The notes under the pieces were generated by a model. It did not search any database and had not been told where the DNA came from. It was given only the letters and a program-made list of their open reading frames with translations. This document shows, piece after piece, positions 51,514 to 59,648 of a stretch of DNA of 64,000 bases; position 1 is the stretch's first letter; each line of letters starts with the position of its first letter. Source of the DNA: Pseudopedobacter sp037968815 (lineage in GTDB: Bacteria; Bacteroidota; Bacteroidia; Sphingobacteriales; Sphingobacteriaceae); contig JBBKWF010000004.1 in the NCBI GenBank assembly GCA_037968815.1, forward strand, positions 248,001 through 312,000, given 5' to 3'. Position numbers and translations under genes: made by a program.

Positions 51514-53154
51514 TTATCTCCACGCTTTGTACAGATTTATTAATCCGTTGGTTGAACTATCGTGAGAGTGTATGGCATCGCTGTCTTTTAATTCAGGTAA
51601 AATTTTGCCAGCTAATTGCTTACCTAATTCTACTCCCCACTGGTCAAAACTGAAAACATTCCAAATAACCCCTTGTACATAAATTTTATGTTCGTACATG
51701 GCTAATAAAGAGCCTAATACTTTAGGCGTTATCTTTTTAACCATAATAGAGTTGGTTGGGCGGTTGCCTTCAAAGATTTTAAAAGGTGCAATCTTTTCTA
51801 TTTCTTCTTGACTTTTTCCTTTCAATTCTGCTATTACTTCTTCTTCATTTTTACCGTTCATTAAAGCTTCGGTTTGTGCAAAAAAGTTTGATAAAAGCAT
51901 ATTGTGGTGTTCGCCAAGCGGATTGTGAGATTGTGCCGGAGCAATAAAATCACAAGGGATTAACTTGGTGCCTTGGTGAATTAGTTGATAAAAAGCATGC
52001 TGACCGTTAGTTCCTGGCTCGCCCCAAATTACTGGGCCGGTTTGGTAGTTAACTTCGTTACCAGCTCTATCTACATGTTTACCATTGCTTTCCATGTCAC
52101 CTTGCTGAAAGTATGCCGCAAAACGATGCATATATTGATCGTAAGGTAAAATAGCTTGAGTTTCAGCCTCGAAAAAGTTATTGTACCAAATACCTAGCAA
52201 GGCTAAAATTACAGGGATGTTTTGGTCAAACTCGGCAGTTTCAAAATGGTTGTCCATTTCATGAGCGCCAGTTAGCAATTCTTCAAAGTTCTCGAAACCT
52301 ATAGAAAGGGCAATTGGCATCCCAATAGCACTCCATAAAGAATAACGACCACCAACCCAATCCCAAAAACCGAACATGTTTTTAGTGTCAATTCCAAATT
52401 TGCCTACGCCATCAGCATTGGTAGAAAGTGCTGCAAAATGTTTAGCAACATCAGCTTCAGTAGCACCACTTTCTAAAAACCAGTTACGGGCGCTATGTCC
52501 GTTAGTCATGGTTTCTTGCGTAGTAAATGTTTTTGACGCGATTAAAAATAAAGTAGTTTCTGGGTCAACTTGCTTTAAAGTTTCAGCAATGTGCGTACCA
52601 TCAACGTTAGAAACAAAATGTAGGTTTAAATGATTTTTATAAGCTTTAAGTGCTTCAGTTACCATTACTGGTCCTAAATCTGACCCACCAATACCAATAT
52701 TTACCACATCTGTAATGGCTTTACCAGTATACCCTTTCCAACTACCAGAAATAATTGCTTCAGAAAAACTTTTCATCTTCGCTAAAACCTCATTAACATC
52801 TGGCATTACATCTTTTCCGTCTACCAAAACTGGTGTGTTTTTACGGTTACGTAAAGCAGTATGCAAAACAGCTCTGTTTTCAGTTTCGTTAATAACTTCA
52901 CCATTAAACATAGACTTTATGGCATTTTCTAAATCACACTCTTTTGCTAACTGCAACAATAAAGCAATCGTTTGATCGTCGATTCTGTTTTTAGAGTAGT
53001 CAACAAAAATATCGTTAAACTGTAGCGAGAACTTTTTAAAACGTTCTGGATCTTTAGCAAAAAGATCTTTCATGTGAATGTTTCCCATCTCAACCAAATG
53101 GTTCGAGAGGTATTCGTAAGCTTGTGTTTGTGTGAAGTTTATTTTAGAAAGCAT
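51514..53154 (-). CDS. pgi: Glucose-6-phosphate isomerase
   Basis: Interconverts glucose-6-phosphate and fructose-6-phosphate. The 546-residue length is normal. Conserved blocks are NIGIGGSDLGPVMVTEAL, FLIASKTFTTQETMTN, FGFWDWVGGRYSLWSAIGMPIAL (signature 1 region), ESNGKHVDRAGN, and WGEPGTNGQHAFYQLIHQGT. The C-terminal FDQWGVELGKQLA (signature 2) carries the catalytic lysine region near the end. Product feeds GlmS as well as glycolysis. Upstream is a near promoter TATATTTA. Confidence 0.98.
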   Translation of the reverse strand: MLSKINFTQTQAYEYLSNHLVEMGNIHMKDLFAKDPERFKKFSLQFNDIFVDYSKNRIDDQTIALLLQLAKECDLENAIKSMFNGEVINETENRAVLHTALRNRKNTPVLVDGKDVMPDVNEVLAKMKSFSEAIISGSWKGYTGKAITDVVNIGIGGSDLGPVMVTEALKAYKNHLNLHFVSNVDGTHIAETLKQVDPETTLFLIASKTFTTQETMTNGHSARNWFLESGATEADVAKHFAALSTNADGVGKFGIDTKNMFGFWDWVGGRYSLWSAIGMPIALSIGFENFEELLTGAHEMDNHFETAEFDQNIPVILALLGIWYNNFFEAETQAILPYDQYMHRFAAYFQQGDMESNGKHVDRAGNEVNYQTGPVIWGEPGTNGQHAFYQLIHQGTKLIPCDFIAPAQSHNPLGEHHNMLLSNFFAQTEALMNGKNEEEVIAELKGKSQEEIEKIAPFKIFEGNRPTNSIMVKKITPKVLGSLLAMYEHKIYVQGVIWNVFSFDQWGVELGKQLAGKILPELKDSDAIHSHDSSTNGLINLYKAWR

Positions 53155-53356
53155 AGTTGGTTTATTTATTTCTGTAAATATAAAACTTTACTAAAATAAA
53201 CAGATTTTAAAAGCAAAAGATTGCGATTTATTGAGAATTGTCTGCCTGATGTGGTTTTCTGAATCATTTTAGCATCGTTTTCTTATTACTAGAGCAATTA
53301 TCTTCAGTTTTCTGTAGATAAATGAGGAAACGCAATTATTGTGTGGTTTTATAATT

Positions 53357-53364
53357 TACATTTG
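53357..53364 (+). promoter_or_regulatory. Promoter -7 element of sdaA
   Basis: TACATTTG, exact TAnnTTTG, 41 bases ahead of the start codon. A TTG is present at only 15 bases spacing, too short to be confident of a -33 element. Confidence 0.45.
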
Positions 53365-53405
53365 ATTGGAGGAGCTTTGCTGTCTTCCTTAAACTCTTAT
53401 AATTA

Positions 53406-54821
53406 ATGCAATATTCTGTTTTTGATATTTTTAAAGTTGGTGTAGGGCCATCTAGTTCACACACCTTAGGTCCTTGGAGGGCTGCGCAAAGTTTTATTGA
53501 AACTTTAAATGAAGGAGTAGGCTTGAACTGCGTGACTGATATGAATGTTTACTTGTATCGTTCCCTGGCTAAAACTGGCATTGGTCACGGTACAGATATA
53601 GCCATCATGTTAGGCTTAACTGGCTACGATCCTGTTGAAATGGATGTAGATGATATTCCAAAGATCATTGAAAATATAAGAAAAATGCAGGTTTTAAACT
53701 TGGCATCAAAGCATCCAATTGACTTTAATCCGCTTAAAAATATCGTTTTTAACAAAACAGAGTTTTTGCCCTTTCACCCCAACGGACTTACCTTTTGCGC
53801 TGTATTGGAGAATGGAGAATTGATTAAAGAAACCTATTACTCAGTAGGCGGTGGTTTTATTCAAAAAGAAGGCGAACCCTTATCATTGAGTCAGGAATCA
53901 GCTTATAAACATACATTCGGCAATGCAAAAGAGTTATTGAGACTTTGTATCGATACAAATAAAAGCATCAGCGATATTGCTTTGGAAAATGAATTATTAA
54001 ATAAATCCGAAAGTGAGTTAAATGCTGGGATTCTTAATATCTGGGAAGTAATGCTCGCTTGTATTTATAAAGGGTGCCATATTCACGGTATTTTACCAGG
54101 CGGGTTAAACGTAACTCGAAGGGCGGCGCCCATTAATAAAAAATTGTTAGCGAAACAATATTACTCGGATAGAGAAACTTGGCTCCATACTATTCCAAAG
54201 CAGGGTAGCGGTTTCAACTATACCCTAACGTGGTTAAGTTGCTTTGCGCTTGCTGTAAATGAAGAAAATGCCTCATTTGGGAAGGTGGTTACTTCACCTA
54301 CAAATGGTTCTGCGGGGGTAATTCCTGCTGTGATGCTTTATTATAAACTTTTTTGTGACGGAGATGATTCTCAATTAATCCGTTTCTTACTGAATGCGAC
54401 ACAAATAGGAAGTTTGTTTAAAAATGGGGCAACTATCTCGGCAGCCATGGGCGGTTGTCAAGCAGAAATTGGCGTTAGCTCTGCAATGGCGGCATCGGCA
54501 TTAACAGAGGTTTTAGGCGGTACACCGGCACAATGCTTAATGGCGGCGGAGATTGCAATGGAGCACCACTTAGGTTTAACCTGCGACCCCGTTAAGGGTT
54601 TAGTTCAAGTGCCTTGTATCGAAAGGAATACAATGGGCGCTATCAAAGCAATAACTGCGTCTCAGTTAGCACTAAACAGTGAGACAGATAAAGCCAAAGT
54701 TTCTTTAGATGACGTTGTTAAAACAATGTGGGAAACAGCTTTAGATATGAACGAAAAATATAAAGAAACTTCTGAAGGTGGATTGGCAATTCATATACCC
54801 ATCAATTTAACGGATTGTTGA
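53406..54821 (+). CDS. sdaA: L-serine ammonia-lyase (iron-sulfur)
   Basis: Deaminates L-serine to pyruvate using a [4Fe-4S] cluster. The 471-residue single-chain form has the beta domain first (SVFDIFKVGVGPSSSHTLGPWRAA). The alpha domain follows with GILPGGLNVTRRAAP, TSPTNGSAGVIPAVMLYY, the cluster cysteines in AMGGCQAEIGVSSAMAA and LTCDPVKGLVQVPCIERN. Single gene, ending at a bidirectional terminator shared with ssb. Confidence 0.97.
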   Translation: MQYSVFDIFKVGVGPSSSHTLGPWRAAQSFIETLNEGVGLNCVTDMNVYLYRSLAKTGIGHGTDIAIMLGLTGYDPVEMDVDDIPKIIENIRKMQVLNLASKHPIDFNPLKNIVFNKTEFLPFHPNGLTFCAVLENGELIKETYYSVGGGFIQKEGEPLSLSQESAYKHTFGNAKELLRLCIDTNKSISDIALENELLNKSESELNAGILNIWEVMLACIYKGCHIHGILPGGLNVTRRAAPINKKLLAKQYYSDRETWLHTIPKQGSGFNYTLTWLSCFALAVNEENASFGKVVTSPTNGSAGVIPAVMLYYKLFCDGDDSQLIRFLLNATQIGSLFKNGATISAAMGGCQAEIGVSSAMAASALTEVLGGTPAQCLMAAEIAMEHHLGLTCDPVKGLVQVPCIERNTMGAIKAITASQLALNSETDKAKVSLDDVVKTMWETALDMNEKYKETSEGGLAIHIPINLTDC

Positions 54822-54860
54822 TGCATTTAAAGTGTTAATAAAAGTTTTCCTGTTTGTTTT

Positions 54861-54895
54861 GAAAAGGAGTTGCCTTAAAAGGGCAACTCCTTTTC
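54861..54895. terminator. Bidirectional terminator whose arm encodes the SSB tail
   Basis: Perfect 14-bp stem GAAAAGGAGTTGCC / GGCAACTCCTTTTC with a seven-base loop. The right arm (54882-54895) is the last codons of ssb, including part of its ELPF tip, and the loop carries its stop codon. It terminates sdaA; read on the minus strand the hairpin also serves ssb, though the T tract is short on both sides. Confidence 0.85.
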
Positions 54896-55330
54896 ATCTT
54901 CATCTTTCTCAAAACCACCTGCTCCAGGGTTTTTAGGGTTGTTTAAGATTCCATCATTAGTATCAGTATTTGTAGAAGGAGTTTTGCCTTCTTCAAAGTC
55001 AGTTTTTCTACCTAAAAGGGTAAAGTTTTCTGCTACAATCTCTGTGCTGTATTTTTTATGACCTTCTTTATCTTCAAAAGAGCGAGTTCTTAATTTCCCT
55101 TCTATATAAACCAGTTTCCCTTTTTGTAAATATTTAGCAGCCACATCAGCAAGGCCTCTCCACATCACTATGTTGTGCCATTCAGTTTGTTCGATTCTTT
55201 TTCCGTCTTTACTATAAGACTCTGATGTCGCCAACGGAAAACTGGCTACAGAAACATTTCCGTCTAAATGTCTTACCTCTGGGTCTTTGCCCAAGTGACC
55301 TACTAAAATTACTTTGTTGACTCCTGACAT
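54875..55330 (-). CDS. ssb: Single-stranded DNA-binding protein
   Basis: Coats ssDNA in replication and repair. The 151-residue protein has the OB fold (residues 1-105: NKVILVGHLGKDPEVRHLDGNVSVASFPLATSESY, EWHNIVMWRGLADVAAKYLQKG, YIEGKLRTRSFEDKEGHKKYSTEIVAENFTLL). A disordered Asp/Asn-rich linker follows, and the tail EKELPF that recruits partner proteins. It lies 27 bases after mutY, so the two repair genes probably form an operon. Confidence 0.97.
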   Translation of the reverse strand: MSGVNKVILVGHLGKDPEVRHLDGNVSVASFPLATSESYSKDGKRIEQTEWHNIVMWRGLADVAAKYLQKGKLVYIEGKLRTRSFEDKEGHKKYSTEIVAENFTLLGRKTDFEEGKTPSTNTDTNDGILNNPKNPGAGGFEKDEDEKELPF

Positions 55331-55357
55331 ATTTTTGGCTATTAATTTTAATTCAAT

Positions 55358-56395
55358 TTATGATTTATTTTTCAGGAACTCAAAAATTAATTTAGGCATC
55401 CCATAATTTTTCAGTTCGTCAAAATCAACCCACATCCAACCGTCTTGCATCAGTACTTCATCTGTTTTGACTTCAATTTCTATAAAGCGGGCAAATATCC
55501 TTTGATGGGTTAATATATGTTTAATCTCGTCTGAGATACTTTTAAAAGGAGGCGTGTTTTTGAACCATTTTTGTGATTCAAGAGCTTCAGTCTCTGATGA
55601 ATTTGTAAGTTCTATTCCTGGTAAGTCATACAGGCCCGCCCAAATGTCCGAATTGTCTCTTCGTTTTATAATTAGTTGATTGTTATGGTTAACAATAATG
55701 TAAAACCGAAAATGGCGCTCTCTAACTTTTACTTTTTTCAGTTTTACCGGAAGCTCATTTATTTGTTGGTGCTTATAAGCAAAGCAGGAAGTGATAAAAG
55801 GGCAGTTTTCACAATTTGGGTTTCTCGGTTTACACTGTAAAGCACCAAACTCTATCATGGCCTGGTTATGTTCGCCGGCATTGCTTTTATCTAATAGTTC
55901 ATCTGCCAAAGCTTGAAACTGTTTTTTACCTTCCGTTGAGTTAATAGGTGTTGCAACTCCAAAATACCTTGCCAATAAACGATAAACATTCCCATCAACT
56001 ACTGCTTTCGCTTCATTGTTAGAAAAAGACGCAATTGCGGCGGCGGTATATTCGCCAATTCCTGTAAGTGTAATCAAATCGGCGTAAGCTTTAGGGAAAA
56101 CACCCTCAAATTCATCCATTACTTTTATGGCAGTTTTCAACATATTTCTCCCTCTTGAGTAATAACCCAATCCTTGCCACAATCGTAAAATTTCATCTTC
56201 ACTCGCCTCCGAAAAATTTTTTACCGTCGGAAAAGCTTCCAAAAACTTAAAAAAATAAGGCATTCCTTGCTCAACTCTTGTCTGTTGCAAAATAATTTCT
56301 GAGAGCCAGATCAAATAAGCATCTTTACTGTTGCGCCAAGGTAAATCTCTTTTATGCTTTATGTACCAGTATATTAGCTCTTGATTAAATGCCAT
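55358..56395 (-). CDS. mutY: A/G-specific adenine DNA glycosylase
   Basis: Removes adenine mispaired with 8-oxoguanine. The 345-residue enzyme contains the catalytic glutamate in WLSEIILQQTRV and the helix-hairpin-helix LTGIGEYTAAAIASF. The catalytic aspartate is in KAVVDGNVYRLL. Four cluster cysteines are in CKPRNPNCENCPFITSC (C-x6-C-x2-C-x5-C). A C-terminal NUDIX-like domain for 8-oxoguanine recognition follows (FRFYIIVNHNNQLIIKRR). Upstream of ssb in the same direction, divergent from the HU gene. Confidence 0.97.
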   Translation of the reverse strand: MAFNQELIYWYIKHKRDLPWRNSKDAYLIWLSEIILQQTRVEQGMPYFFKFLEAFPTVKNFSEASEDEILRLWQGLGYYSRGRNMLKTAIKVMDEFEGVFPKAYADLITLTGIGEYTAAAIASFSNNEAKAVVDGNVYRLLARYFGVATPINSTEGKKQFQALADELLDKSNAGEHNQAMIEFGALQCKPRNPNCENCPFITSCFAYKHQQINELPVKLKKVKVRERHFRFYIIVNHNNQLIIKRRDNSDIWAGLYDLPGIELTNSSETEALESQKWFKNTPPFKSISDEIKHILTHQRIFARFIEIEVKTDEVLMQDGWMWVDFDELKNYGMPKLIFEFLKNKS

Positions 56396-56505
56396 TTATT
56401 CAGTTTAATGTAAAAATTTGCTAGCGCAAAATGCTTAATTGTTGTGTAATAACATGTTGAAATTAAAAGTTTCAGTATTTATTTCCCAAATTCAACTAAA
56501 AGCAA

Positions 56506-56513
56506 TACTTTTG
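56506..56513 (+). promoter_or_regulatory. Promoter -7 element of the HU gene
   Basis: TACTTTTG, exact TAnnTTTG, 50 bases upstream of the HU start codon. No TTG at -33 is visible. Confidence 0.5.
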
Positions 56514-56563
56514 CAACCCCAAATCTTTGCACAACATAATAATTTTAAAAGAAAATAGATCAA

Positions 56564-56863
56564 ATGACAAAGGCAGAAATTATAGCAGAAATTGCTAACA
56601 AAACCGGAATAGAGAAGGTAGATGTACAAGAGACTGTTGAAGCGTTCTTTAAAGTAGTAAAAGGCGCAATGGTAGGTGGAGAAAATGTGTATGTAAGAGG
56701 TTTTGGTAGCTTTGTAGTTAAGAAAAGAGCTGAAAAAACTGCAAGAAACATCTCTAAAAATACTGCAATAATTATCCCAGAACATTTTGTGCCAAGCTTT
56801 AAGCCTGCTAAAGTGTTTGTTGATAAAGTTAAAAATGGTAATAAAGCCGCTATAACCGCATAA
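56564..56863 (+). CDS. HU-family DNA-binding protein
   Basis: Small nucleoid protein, 99 residues. MTKAEIIAEIANKTGIEKVDVQETVEAFFKVVK forms the helical dimer part. VYVRGFGSFVVKKRAEKTARNISKNTAIIIPEHFVPSFKPAKVF is the HU/IHF beta arm, with the usual GRNP replaced by ARNISKNT. The arm proline (RNP) is absent from this variant and IP follows later, as is common in Bacteroidota HU proteins. It starts the HU-TPR-bS22-like run. Confidence 0.95.
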   Translation: MTKAEIIAEIANKTGIEKVDVQETVEAFFKVVKGAMVGGENVYVRGFGSFVVKKRAEKTARNISKNTAIIIPEHFVPSFKPAKVFVDKVKNGNKAAITA

Positions 56864-56867
56864 AGTT

Positions 56868-57725
56868 ATGATTAGAACTAAACAATACATTGTAATAGGA
56901 TTGGTAGGAATACTAATGGTTGTACTGTATAGTTTAGATATCAAAGGCTTAGTGAAGCAGGAAGGCGAAGAAGAAAATGCCGGAATGCAGTCAACTGCAA
57001 CAGCAAGTGCAGAACAGACTACAGAGGTGGAAGCCGAGAGCGTAATTTCTGTTTCAAAACAGATGATTAGCTCAAATTTAACGGCTGCTATTGAAAAGCT
57101 TGAAAAGGAAGCAAAAGCTACCAGTGGAGATAAAAAAGTTGAACTTCAAAAACAGATTGCCATTAAATGGGATGATGTTAACCAGCCTGCCGCAGCTGCG
57201 TTTTTATATGAACAGGTAGCCCAAGCGCAACCGAACTATGAAAACTGGGTAGTTACAGGTGATAGGTTTACTGAGGGATACCAAAACTTTCGCGATACAA
57301 CACTTACAAAAGGATTAGTAAATAAAGCAATTAATGCCTATAATAAGGCTTTAGAGTTTAACTCCGAAAGTTTAGATGCTAAAACTGGTTTAGGTGTAGC
57401 GTATGTAAGTGGCACACAAAACCCAATGCAGGGAATTCAGCTTTTGTTAGGCGTTGTTAAGGAAGATCCTAAAAACGTGAAAGCTAATACGAACTTGGGT
57501 ATGTTTTCTATGAAATCAGGCCAGTTCCAGAAAGCGGTGGATAGGTTTAAAACAGTTATAGATGTTAAGCCAACACCAGAAGCGTGGTTTTACTTAGGAA
57601 CAAGTTATGAAAACTTAGGGCAGAAGCCTGAAGCGATTATTGCTTACCAAAAAAGTAAAGAGTTAGCTGCAGACCCAAGTTTATCAGAGTTTGTAGATCG
57701 TAAGATCAAAGAATTGAATAATTAA
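56868..57725 (+). CDS. Membrane-anchored tetratricopeptide-repeat protein
   Basis: A 285-residue protein with one N-terminal membrane helix (YIVIGLVGILMVVLYSL) and a Glu/Ala-rich linker. Residues about 95-280 form TPR-type helices: WDDVNQPAAAAFLYEQVAQAQPNYENW, AINAYNKALEFNSESLDAKTGLGVAYV, NVKANTNLGMFSMKSGQFQKAVDRFKTVIDVKPTPEAWFYLGTSYENLGQKPEAIIAY. Its job is protein-protein interaction in the periplasm or cytosol; the side depends on topology. Four bases separate it from the HU gene. Confidence 0.9.
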   Translation: MIRTKQYIVIGLVGILMVVLYSLDIKGLVKQEGEEENAGMQSTATASAEQTTEVEAESVISVSKQMISSNLTAAIEKLEKEAKATSGDKKVELQKQIAIKWDDVNQPAAAAFLYEQVAQAQPNYENWVVTGDRFTEGYQNFRDTTLTKGLVNKAINAYNKALEFNSESLDAKTGLGVAYVSGTQNPMQGIQLLLGVVKEDPKNVKANTNLGMFSMKSGQFQKAVDRFKTVIDVKPTPEAWFYLGTSYENLGQKPEAIIAYQKSKELAADPSLSEFVDRKIKELNN

Positions 57726-57757
57726 AATAATTAAATAAAACATTAAATTTCAAAGTT

Positions 57758-57847
57758 ATGCCAAGCGGTAAAAAAAGAAAGAGACATAAAATGGCTACCC
57801 ACAAACGTAAAAAACGTTTGAGAAAAAACAGACATAAGAAAAAATAG
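57758..57847 (+). CDS. AURKAIP1/COX24-type (bS22-like) small ribosomal protein
   Basis: A 29-residue very basic protein (MPSGKKRKRHKMATHKRKKR then LRKNRHKKK), below usual gene-calling limits. KRKRHKMATHKRKKRLRKNRHK matches the AURKAIP1/COX24 domain, the short basic proteins that associate with the small ribosomal subunit. It begins 32 bases after the TPR gene and is followed by a strong terminator, so it is the last gene of the HU-TPR transcript. The reading is direct; the ribosomal location is inferred from the family. Confidence 0.8.
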   Translation: MPSGKKRKRHKMATHKRKKRLRKNRHKKK

Positions 57848-57870
57848 GTACATAAGCTTTTAGCTTTTAA

Positions 57871-57912
57871 CAAAATATTTACGCTTTATATACAGGCGTA
57901 AATATTTTGCTT
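57871..57912 (+). terminator. Terminator of the HU-TPR-bS22-like run
   Basis: Perfect 14-bp stem CAAAATATTTACGC / GCGTAAATATTTTG with an 11-base loop, followed by CTTT, 23 bases after the small gene. Confidence 0.85.
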
Positions 57913-57979
57913 TGTGTTTATTTTTCCTCTTGTTGATTAAAAGGTTGTTTAACGGCAATCTTTTCTAAAAAAGTAGCTG

Positions 57980-59530
57980 TTGGTAAAGGAGTTAATTATC
58001 AATTCGACCCCTAGTGGGGTTACAATTGCATTACTGCAAGACAAGCAACTCGTAGAACTTAACAAAGAGCAAATTAACAACAGTTACGCTGTTGGCGATA
58101 TTTATATGGGCAGAATTAAGAAAATTATGCCCGGTTTAAATGCTGCGTTTGTTGATGTTGGTTATGAGAGAGATGCTTTTTTGCATTATTTAGACCTAGG
58201 ACCGCAAGTACAATCTTTACTAAAACTTAACAAGCAAGTTAGAGGTAATTCTTATAAGGATCATTTATTAGATCACTTTAAGAAAGAAGCTGATATTGAT
58301 AAGGGTGGGAAAATTTCTTCCATCTTAACCAAAAATCAGTTGTTGCCTGTGCAAATTGCTAAGGAGCCAATTTCTACAAAAGGCCCCCGTTTAAGTTCAG
58401 ATTTATCTATTGCGGGCAGATTTGTGGTATTAGTACCATTTTCTGATGTGATTTCAATCTCTAAAAAGATTAGAAGTAACACAGAAAGAACACGCTTAAA
58501 AAAGGTTGTTGAAGGTATAAAGCCTGCCAACTTTGGTGTAATCATTAGAACAGTTTCTGAACATAAAGGTGTTGCAGAAATACAAAAAGATTTACTAGAC
58601 CTTATTTCGAAATGGGAAACTTTGATGAAAAAGTTACCTACTACAGATCCTTCTAAAAGAATTTTAGGGGAAATGGGTAGGGCATCCACCATTTTAAGAG
58701 ATTTATTAAATGATGAGTTTTCAAACGTTTATGTTGATGACCCATCTATTTATGAAGAAGTGAAATCTTACGTTCACGAAATTTCTCCGGAATTGGAGAA
58801 GATTGTTAAATTTTACAAAGGTAAAGAACCAATTTTCGAACATTTCGGTATCGAAAAACAGATAAAAGGTTCTTTCGGTAAAACTGTTAATCTTGCAGGC
58901 GGTGCTTACTTAGTAGTGGAGCATACCGAAGCATTACACGTAATTGATGTAAACAGTGGAAACCGTACAGCTAGTCCAGAAAACCAAGAAGAGAATGCCT
59001 TCATGGTAAACAAGGAAGCTGCAAAAGAAATTGCCCGTCAGCTTAGGTTGCGGGATATGGGCGGTATTGTAGTGGTCGATTTTATCGATATGCACAAAGC
59101 ACCAAACCGTAAAGATCTTTTTGATTATCTAAAATCAGAGATGCTTTTAGATAGAGCAAAACATACTATTTTGCCTCCAAGTAAGTTTGGATTGGTACAG
59201 ATTACACGTCAACGGGTTCGTCCGGAGATGAATATCGTAACCAATGAAAAGTGCCCTAGTTGTGAAGGTACAGGTGAGATTAAAGCGAGTATAATGTTGC
59301 TTGACGATATTGTAGCCAACTTAGATTACGTATTAAACGAGCAAGCAGAAAAAGGAATTACTTTATGTGTACATCCTTACATTGATGCCTTCATTAAAAA
59401 AGGATTAATTTCCTTACAAATGAAGTGGTTTTTTAAATACAACCAGTGGATTAAAGTTAAATCGGTATCATCTTATCATTTAACAGAATTCCACTTTTTA
59501 AGTGCTAAAGAAGAAGAAATTAAACTTTAA
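57980..59530 (+). CDS. rng: Ribonuclease G/E family protein
   Basis: Endoribonuclease that matures rRNA and degrades mRNA. The 516-residue protein starts at TTG 57980 with KELIINSTPSGVTIALLQDKQLVELN. An S1 domain (YAVGDIYMGRIKKIMPGLNAAFVDVGYERDAFLHYLDL), split by a charged insertion, comes next. The catalytic part has LHVIDVNSGN and IVVVDFIDM with the metal-binding aspartates. The zinc-link motif CPSCEGTG joins subunits. Length fits RNase G, without the long scaffold of RNase E. Ends at a strong terminator. Confidence 0.95.
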   Translation: MVKELIINSTPSGVTIALLQDKQLVELNKEQINNSYAVGDIYMGRIKKIMPGLNAAFVDVGYERDAFLHYLDLGPQVQSLLKLNKQVRGNSYKDHLLDHFKKEADIDKGGKISSILTKNQLLPVQIAKEPISTKGPRLSSDLSIAGRFVVLVPFSDVISISKKIRSNTERTRLKKVVEGIKPANFGVIIRTVSEHKGVAEIQKDLLDLISKWETLMKKLPTTDPSKRILGEMGRASTILRDLLNDEFSNVYVDDPSIYEEVKSYVHEISPELEKIVKFYKGKEPIFEHFGIEKQIKGSFGKTVNLAGGAYLVVEHTEALHVIDVNSGNRTASPENQEENAFMVNKEAAKEIARQLRLRDMGGIVVVDFIDMHKAPNRKDLFDYLKSEMLLDRAKHTILPPSKFGLVQITRQRVRPEMNIVTNEKCPSCEGTGEIKASIMLLDDIVANLDYVLNEQAEKGITLCVHPYIDAFIKKGLISLQMKWFFKYNQWIKVKSVSSYHLTEFHFLSAKEEEIKL

Positions 59531-59547
59531 TTTTTTACAAAATTTAG

Positions 59548-59578
59548 AAACCCGTAACGAAAGTTACGGGTTTTTTTT
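59548..59578 (+). terminator. Terminator of rng
   Basis: Perfect 11-bp stem AAACCCGTAAC / GTTACGGGTTT capped by a GAAA tetraloop and followed by eight T residues, 18 bases after the stop. Confidence 0.95.
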
Positions 59579-59623
59579 GTGCTATATTTTTTTGAAAATA
59601 AATTAATCTGCAACATTTTATTT

Positions 59624-59631
59624 TATATTTG
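59624..59631 (+). promoter_or_regulatory. Promoter -7 element of the ComEA-like gene
   Basis: TATATTTG, exact TAnnTTTG, 17 bases before the ATG, just downstream of the rng terminator. Confidence 0.5.
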
Positions 59632-59648
59632 AATAAGCCTAGCTATCT

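Noticed and set aside
56492..56944. Minus-strand reading frame of 150 codons across the HU gene
   Set aside because: Overlaps HU, its promoter and the TPR start; composition is Phe/Cys/Tyr-rich as expected of a reversed lysine-rich gene.
58336..58692. Minus-strand reading frame of 118 codons
   Set aside because: Antisense to rng, no motif or promoter of its own.
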